Below, piece after piece: positions 13,853 to 26,573 of a DNA stretch of 64,000 nt. Position 1 is the stretch's first letter, and each line of letters opens with the position of its first letter. The notes below the pieces were generated by a model, which was not told where the DNA came from, did no database searches, and saw only the letters and a list, made by a program, of their open reading frames with translations. The translations under genes were made by a program, and so were the position numbers. The DNA comes from Choanephora cucurbitarum (lineage: Eukaryota > Mucoromycota > Mucoromycetes > Mucorales > Choanephoraceae), in contig JAIWNI010000012.1 in assembly GCA_025331435.1 (NCBI GenBank), positions 1 through 64,000 on the forward strand, written 5' to 3'.

Positions 13853-15830
13853 TTAAGGGGTACATCTGCCAGTGAAACGAGGGTAAAGACAGCAATCACG
13901 GACTGTATAACGGTTAAGAAGCCAAGCAAGGAAACGCTCAACACCCAAACCATAACCACCGTGAGGTGTAGAACCGTACTTGCGTTGATCAGTGTACCAG
14001 TAGTAGGGAGAAGCATCAATACCAGCTGTCTTGTAGGCAGCCAATAATTCTTCTCTGTCGTCCATTCTCATACTACCACCAACAATCTCACCTACACCAG
14101 GCATCAAGACATCAACACTTTCTGTCACACGTCTATCTGAAGGATCCTTTTGCATATAGAAGGCCTTGATTTCATGAGGAAAGTGAGTCAAGAAGATAGG
14201 ACGGCCAATCTTATCAGTCATGGCACGCTCGGGGGCTTCGGGAATATCTTCACCAAATTGATAGTAGGAACCATCTTCCTTCTTGATATCGTTTTCCTTC
14301 AAATAATCAATTGCTTCAGCATACTTCATGCGGAGGAAAGGACGTTGAGGCTTAATGAAATCAGGGTTCAATTGCTTGATCAACTTGGCAGTCTCTTCAT
14401 CAGCAAGGACACGATCAATAACAAAGCACATCAAATCTTCAAGATGGCTCAACAAATCATCAAATTCGATAAAAGCCATCTCAGCTTCCAAGTGAGAGTA
14501 TTCAGACAAGTGTCTACGAGTGTGAGATTTCTCAGCTCTGTAAGATTCAGCAAGACAGAAGACATCACCAAGAGAAGGAAGACAAGTCTCAAGGTAAAGT
14601 TGAGAAGATTGAGTCAAGTAAGCCTATTATTTTCACCAAAAAAATAAAGCGTAAGATGTTGGGATATCACTAGAAGAAATAACGACTTACAGTTTCACCA
14701 TAGTAGTTGAATTCAAACAATGTAGAACCACCTTCAACTTGAGTTTGTACCATACAAGGAGGAGTAACTTCAGTAAAGCGTTCTTGATCATAGAAAGCAC
14801 GGAAAGCCTTGATAACTTCGGCTCTAGCTCTGAGGACAGCAGAGGCTGTCTCACCACGAATGACAAGGTGGCGGTTGTCCAAAAGATAAGAGGGATCGGC
14901 ATCAGGTGTAACCTTGTTGGTAAAGGCTTCGTCACCACTAGGGGCCTTTCCGACAACTTCCCAGTAATCAGCAGTTAACTCATGCTGACCAGGTGCAGTT
15001 TTGCCTTCGGGAAGTTCGTTGATAACACCGTAGATAGTGACAGTGGATTCAATAGATAAGGTGATGGCATCGAAAGAGTGGCACTAAGATAGATGGTGGG
15101 CTCGTTAGTAAGATATATAATAAAATCAGTTCTCTTCTTCTTTACCAGTTTACCGGTCAAGACACATTGCAAATATCCGGAACCGTCACGAATGACAACG
15201 AACATCATGTCCTTTCCTTGAACACGAAGACGGTGAACCCAACCAGAAACCTTGACACGCTTACCGCGGTTAGCAGTGGAATCACGGATCTTGATCTAAA
15301 TCCAATCATCTCTCAATGTTAATACATACAATCCGATTTCTTTTTTGATCTGATAAAGAATATGAATATACCTTTTCAGCCTTGGGGAGGCTTTCATCTT
15401 CCTTGAGCACAACTGACTTGGCATATTCAATAGCTTTAGCCTCATCTTCTTGCTTTTTCTTTAATTCGTCTTCTTGCTTTTTCTTTTGTTCTTCGAGCTT
15501 CTTAGCCTTCTTTTGTTGTTCGGCAAATGTCTTCTTGGCCTTCTTGAAGGCAGCACCAGAAATTTCTTTGAATCCTTCAGCATCCTTCTTGATTTGGATC
15601 TTGATGTTTTCGCCCTTGGCTTCGATAGCCTTCAAGACAGACTTAAAGGGAGCAGCTTCGGTACCTTGACCGTTGGTATCGCAACCAGCGATTTCGTCGA
15701 CATAAATAGCTAAGAAGGGAAAAAAATGATAAAACTTTAATATTCACACGCGTATCGGATTGTAAGCGCGTTTCATCGTACTTTCAGCAAGACTGAGTTT
15801 TTGAGTAGCTTCTTCGACTTGTGCAGCCAT
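13853..15830 (-). CDS. NARS1: Asparaginyl-tRNA synthetase, cytosolic
   Basis: Charges tRNA-Asn in the cytosol; class IIb synthetase. Five exons: 15830-15782, 15709-15372, 15295-15146, 15083-14691 and 14623-13853, giving 566 residues. An N-terminal extension ([20 protein letters not shown]) typical of eukaryotic cytosolic AsnRS is followed by a Lys/Glu-rich helix near residues 65-115. Next is the anticodon-binding OB fold ([20 protein letters not shown]). The class II catalytic core includes the motif 2 region ([20 protein letters not shown]) and motif 3 ([15 protein letters not shown]), ending PRFTGRCTP. Phases agree at all junctions. The exon 1 donor (A|GTACGA) is the least certain; the alternative in-frame continuation KRAYNPIRV is unlike the family. 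Confidence 0.96.
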
Positions 15831-16902
15831 ATTAGTTAAACACACAGAAAGAAATAAAAAGAAAATAAATAAATAAACAAAATTAGGGGTTGAAAAGAAA
15901 ATCTTATATATACACAATAGAGATAAGCCACTCATTTCACTATGACACATACACCAACCTATCAAGACTGTCATTTTTCTTATCATAATACGAATGGATA
16001 AGGAAATAATGATTACTCTATTTAGCAATTTTATGCAGTCGAGGTCAATGCTTTTGTTATTTAAATGACTCATTTAGTTGAGCCATGAACACAAAAGTAG
16101 GTTGTTCTAGGAAGGGGCTGTATCACGTTGACTCACAAGGTCAACATTTTTCACTATTACTCATTACCTGTCTCGTACATGGCAGAAAGTCTATTCAACA
16201 CAAGGGCATGTCTTCAATAGTAGCTTTGGTTTCTAGACATCAACTTAAGCTAAGAAATTACTTGATTGCACAAACAAACAACTAGTGTATTGCATTTTTC
16301 TTAGCAGTGAGGTTATAACTCAGGTACAAACTCTGCATACTGCTTGACTTGAGCATTCTAGAGTTTCGGTTAATAGCTAATTATGAAGATCAGCTTAGCA
16401 TACTTTCATACCAATGTCCACCATCCTTTCGATGGTCAAGCAGCTACTAGCTTAGTTGATGAAAAGTTGTAGTTAGTGCCATTGGCGACAAACACTATCG
16501 CTTTCTTTCTTTCTTTTCATTGGTACTCTTCTGTCTTGACTTTAAATCAGATAAATTAATCGGTTGCATTATATAGAATCCATTTTAGACTATCATACTT
16601 CTACATCTATTACTTTGTGGATCGCTAGGACATATTAAAGCTAAATTAGCTCAAGCAGATGCAATACCAGATATAATGCTCTTGTTGGCATAAAGTACAG
16701 TTTTTACTTGTTGCGTTTACATTCAAGACAATACCATCAGCTTGTCAAACTAAGAGCGAGATAAGCTCGTAAGTTTTTTATTGAGCATCACAAAAAGAAA
16801 TAGATTATCATACAATGTGGTAATTATAGCTTCTACAGCCACATAATAATTTATTGTTTACCAGGAAATCAAGAAATTCCTTCACTTTTTTTTTATTTTG
16901 TT
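15831..16902. other. Divergent promoter region, AsnRS and MOCS2B
   Basis: These 1.07 kb separate the start codons of the divergently transcribed AsnRS (-) and molybdopterin synthase (+) genes, so they should hold both promoters. No coding sequence is apparent in them. Confidence 0.6.
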
Positions 16903-17421
16903 ATGATAAAAAACATTATCGAGATCTCAAGTCAAGAACTCCCATCGCTTGAGCTCGTTGCCGATCTTGTTCAGGATGACTCAGCAGGTGCTATAAGTAC
17001 TTTCTCTGGTACAACGCGCGATGAATTTGAAGGTAAAGCACACACACACACACATCATAAAGCACTTTAAAGTAAGCTTAAACTTGATATATCACAAAAA
17101 GGCAAGAAAGTTATTGAGCTAGAGTACGAAGCCTATATACCCATGGCTAAAAAAGTGCTTCAGGAACTTGTACAAGAGGCTCGTAACAAATGGAACTTGA
17201 AGCATATTGCTGTTTATCATAGAACAGGTGTTGTGCCCGTAGGCAAAGTGAGCGTGATTATAGCTACTTCTTCTAAGCATAGAGCAGATTCGTTAAATGC
17301 TGTAGGTTATCTGATTGACGAATTAAAGGCCCGCTGCCCTATATGGAAAAGGGAAGTGTATGAAGATGGCAGTGTCTGGAAAGGCTCTTGTACAGGATGC
17401 AAAAAACAGAGTTTTAGATAG
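16903..17421 (+). CDS. MOCS2B: Molybdopterin synthase catalytic (large) subunit
   Basis: Inserts dithiolene sulfur into precursor Z during molybdenum cofactor synthesis, partnered by the small sulfur-carrier subunit (not in this window). Two exons, 16903-17032 and 17102-17421, joined G|GC, give 149 residues, the normal MoaE/MOCS2B length. Diagnostic segments are GAISTFSGTTRDEFEGK, VIELEYEAYIPMA, HIAVYHRTGVVPVGKVSVII and SSKHRADSLNAVGYLIDELK, then CPIWKREVYEDGSVWKG. The HRTG and CPIWKRE parts contain the conserved basic residues of the active site. The short C-terminal tail with two Cys (CTGCKKQSFR) extends slightly beyond the conserved domain. Presence implies Mo-enzymes such as nitrate reductase or sulfite oxidase elsewhere in the genome. 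Confidence 0.96.
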
Positions 17422-17719
17422 AGTCCATTAAGCTGTGTGAAATACATTCTCTCTTTGTATGCTGTTCGCTCACCTATTATAATGTCTATGAAAGGAATAC
17501 ACATAGCAATCCGATCATTGCATTCTGCTTTGATTTAGATTACCATGGTTCTTTTTTTGTTATGTCAGCTAACCTTATTATCTTGAGTTGTATTTGAAGA
17601 TCCTCATTTTGATATAATTACAACGTTAAACATCAGGAGTTTTATTATGTTACAAAGGAAAGAAGCATATAGAATTACACTAAAACGGGTAAATACAAAG
17701 AGACTTGGTTATGTTAATT

Positions 17720-20700
17720 TCATGCTGTACTATCAATGGGTGCAGCTCTAGGTTCAAGCTCCAGACTTTTTTCGTACAAGAAGTCTACATCTCTGCTAGT
17801 TTCTAACTGGTGCTTGATATAGTCTTGAATTTCAGGCACATATTGGAATATATAAGGAGGCGATTGGAATTGTTTGATTTCGCGAATGACTTCAGCAGAC
17901 TTTTGTTGTTTGGCGAAATTGATCAAACTCTTGGAAGTCTTCAGAATATCTGGGTTACCATCCTCGATAAAAGTCAAATCTTGCAAATAGATACCTAGGA
18001 AAGGAATACAGGGTGGATTCACAGAATGGATCATTATACGGTATTCCTGGAAATTACGATTGGAACCCATAAGCTTTCTAATTTGAGCAAGTGAGTTACT
18101 TGTTCGACTGCTGACAAGCTCCCATGTTTTCTTCAATCTTCCAATAGCACTATTATCAAAAGCAGATAGAATAGCCATACATGTGTTGTAATTATTTAAC
18201 TCAAGACAACGCTAATGGTTTCATCAGTAAGCTAAGCGAAATCAAATAAAAAAAAAGATGGACTTACGTTAGCTACTTGAGCCCAATGCTTGATAACGAC
18301 TACACGCTTCTTTGCTTCCTTATTATTTAGAATGCTACCAGTGACCCAAGCAGTAAGACGGTTACAGTAGTCAATCGATTGCTTCACGTTATCAGCATCT
18401 GCACTATCCTTAGACCATGCTTTGCCAAGGCATTCAATTGGCTTGATAGAGCTGTAAAGCTTGAAATCTAGAATGGTCAACTGACGTGCTAATTCGAGAG
18501 GATCTGTGTCTAATAAGCGAATTTGTTGTGTGTTTTTCGGCATAATAGGCATGGGGCCATTCATAGTGTTGGGAATCAGTTTCTTCAAACCACCTCCATT
18601 TGCATCTAGTTCTCTTCTCTTTCGAATCAATCGATTCAGTTGCTCAGCTGAAAATGAAGATGAGTCGCAGATTACAGTGTTTGCAAAAACTTGAAGCTTA
18701 TTCAGAATGAATTCGTCTTCGTCGTTGTAATAGTTCTCAAGCCAATTTTTCATGACATTGAAAACACTTGAAGGGACAAAAACACAATGTTTCGTTAGTT
18801 CGCCTTAATATGTACTTTTGATTCTATCTAGTTTTTTTCTGATAAGAAAAAGAAGAAGAGAAATGCTTACCGAAGTCTTACTAATTTTTGCTTTTTATCT
18901 GTCCATATTTCTAATTCTTCAGGTGTAAGCTCCTCGGGTGGTGCCAAATTGTATCGCTCTAATAATAAATCAACAAACTCTTCTGTTGTACAGAAAGATC
19001 GATAGGTCAACAGGAAGTTGGCAATGAAACTCATGTCTATTCAAAAAGGTATGTTAATAATTTATACAGCATACTCCTAATGAAAGTACAAAAAGATAAG
19101 AAATACTTGCCGATATAATCATGGAGCGTCAAACGTTCAACAAGTGCACGCAATGTACCACCTCTGATGCTCTTCTCTTGAGTAAATTCAATGTCGTCTT
19201 CAGCATAGTCATAACCCAAAAACCATAACTCAGGTTTGTTTTCTTGATTGCTTGCACCTTGACCAAAACTATATTGGCGCTTAAGTACAGCGTTGTCAAG
19301 TGAACGTCCTTTTGGAAAATAATGTTAGAGACAGCGGAGGGTTGTTAAAGCGTAGTATGGGTTTATTGAATCTTTACCTGTTTGACTTCCTTGGCGATTA
19401 TAAATACGTGTAAGAATGGGTGTGCCTGATCCATCTGTTGTACTGCTATCTGATTCATTGATGCTTCCTCGATGAGGGCGGATCTTCTTGGTAACTTCCA
19501 TGTCGAATTGACTCTGAATAGGAGAGCGAGGACCATTGTCTAGTGATATATTGCCTCCTTCACCACTCTTCATTAGCCATATCTTACGCTCTCCAACCAT
19601 CTGGATTACATTAGAGAATACATTCTCAATCGTATCTTCGAATTTAGCAACCGTCTGTTCTATAGCGGTAATGGTTGACGTTAAGTCGCTTTGTGTGTCT
19701 GTCAATTTCTGTACAGCGCTGAAGAGTAATCCTACATAGTTGTATAACTTTTGCTTGCTGCTTTGGAACTTGGGCAGCGACTGAATTTGAGCTGCCTCAA
19801 CATGACTTATGTCTATATCACTTAGAATAGCAAGGTAAGCACCAATCTGGGACGAAAGATTTTGAAATAATAGAATCACATTTGATCTAGCTCTAGCATC
19901 CAATACACTAGAAGATTCTTCGGCTGGAGATGATTCCTGATCATTCTGTCTTTGATCTAAAGTGCAAATGTAGGATGAAGCCTTACATAAAGCATCTGTA
20001 GAACCAATGATTTGTTTAGCATGTGTTTGCAAGCTTACAATCAAGTCTTGATTCAGTGGGTATTTAGCTTTAGACTGTGTAACTAAGTTTGTGCTACTCT
20101 TCCTTCTGTCTTCTAATTTAATATTGTCGTCTAAACCTGTCTCAGCAAGAATGTCATTGTCGATCAGGATGAATTTGGGGTTGATTTGTTCTATTGCAAC
20201 ATTTTTTGTCTGGCATACAAGGACAAACTTTCTAACAGCGTTCAAGACATCTCCTGCATCACGTTGCACTTTACTATTTACGTCAGGATTTGAATCATTG
20301 ATCACTTTGGCTGACAAAATGAGCTTTGCCAGTGAAGACAGTACTACACGAAGAGGTTCTTTGATCTCCGGATCTTGTAGATGCGATGAGTCCTTATCAA
20401 CAGAGCGTGAACAGTAGAGCATAAGACGAACGGCGTCCACAACAGCTGATATCTTTTGCCGATAGATAATGGCATTTTCACCTTGTGCAACCACTTTGTT
20501 TAAATTTTGTACAGCTTGCGCTATTTCAATAGCAATGCACTTCCATGTCATAGGCTCATCTTCGTCTCCGATCAAGTTCAAGGGATTGTTGACATGCCTT
20601 TCTGAGTTACCAGCAAATTTATCTCCCGTTTCAGGAACTTCTTTTGTATCCAAGCTAGCATCGTTTGATTGACTTTTTTTCTATGGAAAGAAAACAAATT

Positions 20701-21685
20701 AGAAGAGTGCAAAGAAAACATTGAGCATCTATCTACCAAGCGGCCAGTAGCAGGATCTATATCATCATAATTCCAAGTTGTTTCATTAGTGATTGAGTTG
20801 CCATAGTAAGTTTTTCCTTGAGGAGTAGTTCGCTTTGTCCAATAATTCATCAACTGTATCATCTGCATTAGTATGAGCGATAGAATAATACGTTGACTAA
20901 CTGCTTACATTGATTTGGCTCTCTTCATTCCCAGCTGAAGAAACGGTGGGCTTGGGGGTCTTTGCAGGTCTTCCAAAATCGCTATAATCCTCAAAGTTAT
21001 CAAGTGGATGACTTTCCTTTTGATATACTAAAGTTCGGTCTGAATATCGACTGCTAGTATCGTATTCTTCTGCACTTGTGTAATTCTCATCGTCTGAGTC
21101 AAGGATGCCAGGATGATTCCATCGCAGACCACCAGTCTGTTGATTGAAATAAAACTTGGTGAAACCATCATCAGCAATCTGTAAGGTCCAACCTTCTGGC
21201 AAGTTTTCGCTGTCTTTTTGCTGACTGTCCTCTTCATGATAAGCAGATGATAGTGGATTCGTATACACTGGGTATCTATTCTGCTTTGGTTTCGAGGAAT
21301 GGGAAAGTATCAACGAGTTTGGTCTTGATGTCCTGCTGATTCTTTTGCTTTTCATCATGTTGAAGGCTCTGCTGTCCTCTTCACTTTCGTCGCTTTCATG
21401 AGTTCGGTGTCGAGGGATCGATTTTCTATTGCTGTTCAAAAGCTGATTCGCTTGATTCTTATTTCCAGCAAATTCGGGATTGACTTCAACTATCTGTACA
21501 TAATTACTGGGAAACCATCCTCGGTTGCCTTTGCACCAACCATCCCACCAGCCTGAGTCAAGCTGCGACAGAACGTCTATGTATTCGTCTTTCTCGAAAG
21601 ATAATGACGATTTTTCTGTTGAATAGAAAGCATACAATGCTTTTACTCTGCAAATGATTTTTGGAAACTTGGCTGTTGTAGCCAT
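17720..21685 (-). CDS. SH3-WW-WW Ras guanine nucleotide exchange factor
   Basis: Cdc25-like activator of Ras GTPases. Seven exons: 21685-20909, 20862-20737, 20680-19378, 19308-19111, 19036-18871, 18766-18268 and 18211-17720, giving 1186 residues. An SH3 domain spans residues 10-65 (VKALYAFYS, GWWDGWCKGNRGWFPSNYV). WW domain 1 is at 162-192 (LPEGWTL ... LRWNHPG), and WW domain 2 lies in exon 2 at about 265-293 (YYGNSITNETTWNYDD). A long helical middle region follows, then the RasGEF-N/REM motif (GGTLRALVERLTLHDYI, FLLTYRSFCTTEEFVDLLLE) and the CDC25 catalytic domain (DPLELARQLTILDFKLYSSI, HWAQVANRCLELNNYNTCMA, PCIPFLGIYLQDLTFIEDGN). Intron 4 (19110-19037) starts with GC rather than GT. Probably acts at the plasma membrane in Ras/cAMP growth control. 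Confidence 0.95.
19037..19110 (-). other. GC-AG intron in the Ras GEF gene
   Basis: The exon ends ...GATTATATCG and the intron begins GCAAGT. It ends TTGAATAG before ACATGAGTTTC. The join gives HDYI|DMSFIANFLL in the conserved REM domain with correct phase. No GT donor nearby keeps the frame. GCAAGT is the classic extended form of the minor GC-AG intron class. Confidence 0.88.
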
Positions 21686-24600
21686 ATCAGCATGTAGCTT
21701 GAGGTTCTGTTAGTACTTGTTAAACAAGTCGAGAAAAGAAAAAAGTAAATTACACAAAAGAAAAAAGATATTTTTTTATACGTTAGACAAAAGGTCCGTT
21801 ACAGTCTCCGCTCTCTTCAATTAATTTGCAGTCATGACACTGCCAATTCAAGGTTGTTTCGAAAGAACAGTCAAACATATAATTGGTCACTTAATAAATT
21901 TACAACTGTTCCAACACAAGGGAAACAAGAATCCTGTATATCTTTCTTTTTATAAATGTCTTCCATGCAAAAATCTCTGTTGCATACCGGTCACAAAGCA
22001 ATGCAAACCTAGTAATTCCTGGTGTTAATTTTTCTTTATTGCAACTATCCGACTTCGTTAGTATTCAGTTTATAGACGAAGATGGAAATGGTACTGTTGT
22101 CGATGAGTATGGCAGGCCAAAAACCACGTGCGACATTGTTGACGAAAGCAGTACGCTCCTGAAACAATGTTCTAATTTAAAGTTTTAACAGAGCTTATTT
22201 CTTTTTCTATTCTACTATCTTAAAGAGAGATTAAAATAGATGGTGTATTTTTTTTTGTGCCTGAAACTGCCGAAGGTAGTATCATCGGAGAACTGAGTAG
22301 AAGTTGATTCAAAAATATGGTGTACAGCAGTTTTCTCTGCCTTCAATTAGCTACACAACGAGGATGTAGTGTATTTTTCTGAGCGAGGTCTTCCATCTAT
22401 TACATTGATTGTAATTGTTTGAAAGAGTTGAATGCAGTACGTTAATCCGCACGATCGTTGCTATTATCTTATTCTGCAAGGGTATAGATGGTATATGATC
22501 TAGCCGTTAAACTATCTACTGTCTCGTTGCTTGCTCGACAAAGAAGATAGGTTGATTGCGGGTGAAAGCGAGTTCACAGTTGATACAATTGATAAGAAGT
22601 ATTGTTGCTTTATGCAATTTCAGCTGCTTCTTTCCAAGCCTATTCCTTAGTGAAGCTGGTGGTAATTCTTGCTTTGGAATTGTCGTTTAGGTCAAAAGAC
22701 ATGACACTTGGTTCGACTTTCTGGATTGAAAGGCGCATCTAAACGCATGCTTGAAGTGATTAATACGCACTATGATGTATTTGAATGATAAGAGTGTCGA
22801 TTCTATTTTCTCGAGTATGTCTAGTGAGGCAGAGAAAGCTCTCTGTTAAGTTTAAAGACAACTGGTGACGATGAAGTGATCATGGTTTCTTTTTATATTG
22901 AGTTTTTTGAGAAAAAAGGAAGTTGTTCGCAGTGAATCCGAAAAGGAGATTAGAAAACATTTAAAGACGGTAAAGGGGGGGATAAGGTTCTTAAGTGTGA
23001 AGAAAGTATATGGATTGATATAAAAAACGCTTAACCTCAAAGAAGAAGTAATTATGGAGGGTTGGCTGTACTAATAAGGTTGGATTTAGATGATATAGAA
23101 AGGAGAGAAATAAAACAAGAACAGGCAAAAGAGTAAGTCAATGCAACAAGGCCAGTGAACAAATAGTGGAGATATATCGGCTTTATTTAGATGTTTAGAA
23201 CTATCTGGACTTTGAATTGGTTCTATTTGATACCCTGAAAATATCCACTCTCAGTTCTCAACGAAACCTTGAATTGAGCTTTTATATCTTTCAAATACCT
23301 ACGAAATATTATTTAAAAAAGAAAGAAAAGAGCACTTTAGCGAAATGTCCAGAATACATACATATGTGTGTTTCGCAATGTTATTGTATCAACAAACTGG
23401 GAGGGATGTGATTACGTAAGATTCACTAGTCATAGTTTGTCTTTGGATCGACTATAGCATGAAATACTACTTACGTATTTGATCATTGATCAGGAAAAAG
23501 TACTGAGATATAACACAGTTGTCAACTTGAAGCCTCTAGTGACATGACAAGAAGATTTGTATGTTGTTATCAATCAAACCATGCTTCATCTTGGTGTTGA
23601 GGCACAGCTAGGAAATTGGAAATTTTATGCTACCAGCTTGTCTTTAGACAACAGCTCAAAGATACCAGAGGATCCTTTGTATTTGAAATGAAATGCTTTA
23701 GTTATTTAACTGCAAATACACTCGATATTGCTAGTCAACTACAGGCAGATATTGAATATAATAGATAAATGGGTTAGCAACATTTCGGCGTATTACAAGT
23801 CAAAGCTTAATGTATAACTGTCACTTTCGTGTGTAGAATCAAGTTCACCGCAATTTGTAAAACATTGCTTGAAATATAGATATATTTAAGCCTTCTTGTT
23901 GCTACTTATCTTGGTGGCTTTGCATGAAGCAGAAGTAGTGATGGGTATTCTTCTCCTGTCACCTCTTTCTTGATAAGGTCAATCCCATCCAGTACTTGCA
24001 CTGGCACACTTGGACTTAGTTTACCTCAAATTTACTCGAAGAATTATGTTGCCATCTATAAACTTGATCTCTTTTTGAACTTGTTGAATCAATTAGATTA
24101 GCATAAGTTTAGAAGGTTTTGGTCATTAAGAATATTCTTCATACATATACTGAAACATAGATGGTGATGGATAGAACGCGGCGATCACATAACATTTTGT
24201 GTTATCTTCAAAATAAGACACATTTCCAAAAATATCAAAACTTTATTACCGGCCATCTTGATGAGTCAAGCTTGTCTGATTTGGTTTATAGTTTACTAGG
24301 AGTTTTGTCTTTTATTAGATGATTTAGGTTTCAGTTTTAGATACAACAATCAAAAAATATTATTTGATTGGCATTAAGAGATACTTGTTCCATCATGACA
24401 AACAACACGCCTGTGGTTTGCTTAATTCTAGCAGATTAGTTTTGAGAACATATCTATGAATCTCAACGTCATCGACCACATTGACGTTGCTGCATACTTC
24501 TCACTTCAAATTGTTCTTTCATTACTAACAACAGTTACATCAAATCAAAGTTCGTCTAGTAGGCCTGTAATCCAGGTTGCTCAGAGTAAGATCATTCTAA

Positions 24601-26573
24601 TCCACTACTTGTTTTGGTTTAGATACCAAGCATCCTACCTAACTATATAAGCGTCTGTCATTTGTAACCCAATATAAAATAATTTGAGTTTGGACACAGG
24701 AGTAAATTGGATAGCAAAATGCTGTCCAAGTAACAAAGAAAAGGAGAAAAAAAATAAGCAATATTCTCGAAAATGCACTAGCTATAAGCATTTCACATCA
24801 TTTCCAGAAATAAATTGAAAGAGATTGCACATTCGAGAGGTCCAAATTGTACAAGCCAAAGGTTAGACATACTCAGAAGTCATGTGTTATGCAACTAAAA
24901 GGGTCTGATTGTTTAGGTATAACTCAAAACTTGAATTATCATAGCAGACCAGTTTTTCAAAAATTCTCCAATAAATACACCTGAGTCTCGACTCTTCTCG
25001 AAGTCAAAGCTTCCTCGTTCCATTGTTCCTCCCTCTTTACCTTGCTGATAATTTTTGACTAAAACTGCTTCGTAAAATTAAACTCAAGGGAGCATACCAA
25101 GAGAGATACACATGTCTATGTCATCACTTGACAAACAGATCTTTGATTTGATGTGAGACAGTATAGGAGCAGCATGCATTGTATAACAGTAAGTCTTGAG
25201 ATGCTCATACTCGAATGTTTTTTTTGAGACTTTGTTTGCAGGGTATCTCTAATCTTAAGATAGCTGATGTTCTTGCTCTTATTAGGATGAATAAGAACAC
25301 TAAACGCTTAAAATCAAGTATGACAGAGAACAAAGGCATTATTGTACATTGCATCTCCAAAACTGAACTGTGAATTGCTTATGACTAGGGCCTTGATTCT
25401 ATACTGTCTTGTTCTTGCAAGCAACACATTACTCCAGCTTTAAAATTTACTGCCCTGTTTGATATTGATCAACATGTAGCGAGCTTCAGTGAAACTTTTA
25501 GTATGAGAAGCAATTTTTTTTTGTTTTTGTCACTTGAACCAAAACTTGACCTTGAGATGATAAGGTATCGTAGTAGTTGTAATGATAAAACAAACAGAAC
25601 AGCAATAACCAAATAGGCATTTTTTCTACTCTAGAGTGAGTTAAACCGAAATAGACGCTGTCTCACGTATTTGCAGCGAACATTTTGCTCTCATTACTAC
25701 ATCTAATCCTTAACATCTTGCTCTATAATACAATCTGAAAGCAAGCAATGATGATAACTTTTCCAACTTTCAAGAGTACTTACAAAAGAAAGTGCTTCAA
25801 TTAGAAGGATCAAGAGGCTGCAAAACGAATTCTATACACATGGCAGACATCACTGGATGCCACAGTCAATTAAACAACTAAATGAACTGCTTCTCAGCTA
25901 CAAAAAAAACGCTTGTACTCGAGACTATCATGCATAAGGAAGCCAGAAGAAAAGGGACAGGAAGACATTAGCTCTGAGCTTGTAGGCTTGTTATTATTCT
26001 AGTACATCACTGATGTTTTCCTTTGTAGGTGCTAAATGTGTCTTTCACATCTAGAACGCTTATAATTTCAACTTACCGACACTAAAGGATAGATACACAA
26101 CTGGTTTTTCGGCCACAAAAACCTATTGGTCATAATCTTCATTTCAATTGATGAAAAGCATATGCCAGCATCAGCAGAAAGAGAACGTGCAAAGGTAGCG
26201 GAGTAGCATACCTGTGCCAGCAATCTTGGAAGATACAAGTTTGCTTTTGCCATTTGCTTAAATTTCTGTAAAGCGGGAGAATGCGAAGAAGTCCCGCTAA
26301 AAGCTGGATGTAATAGTCAGAACAAGTATCTCAACAAAACACTGTGTTTTATAAAGTGAATCCAATGATGAAAATTGTCTTCGTTAATTTCTTTTTCTTT
26401 CCCCAGACATGTCAACCGAGCCAAAAATCAGGCCATTTTCTCATCACTGAGTTAGGATGATTTTCTGACTTTCAATTAACAGCACAGAAAATTAACAGCT
26501 TTCTAAATTTATACTTTTTTTTCCCTTTCTTTCTTTCTTTTTTTTTTCTGCTGTTGTTGGATACATTACTATT
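21686..26573. other. Long gene-poor region with decayed coding remnants
   Basis: About 4.9 kb without an intact gene. Several plus-strand stretches read like protein but are broken by stops and frameshifts. About 22055-22188 reads FIDEDGNGTVVDEYGRPKTT. About 22225-22375 reads IDGVFFFVPETAEGSIIGEL, then shifts frame to LIQKYGVQQFSLPSISYTTR. About 23565-23690 reads MLHLGVEAQLGNWKFYATSL. About 25800-25940 reads RIKRLQNEFYTHGRHHWMPQ. I do not recognise the families. They may come from one or more old mobile elements or repetitive genes. Confidence 0.45.
22055..22375 (+). pseudogene. Decayed coding fragment of unknown family
   Basis: Two protein-like blocks lie close together. The first (FIDEDGNGTVVDEYGRP...) ends at a TAA at 22186-22188. 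The second starts near 22225 (KIDGVFFFVPETAEGSIIGE) and is interrupted by a TGA. In the adjacent frame it continues as LIQKYGVQQFSLPSISYTTR before another stop. The frame switch with continuing protein-like composition points to a decayed gene rather than chance. No motif lets me name it. Confidence 0.4.

Noticed and set aside
13828..15208. Several short minus-strand frames as separate genes
   Set aside because: They are either exons of AsnRS or the same DNA read in the wrong frame.
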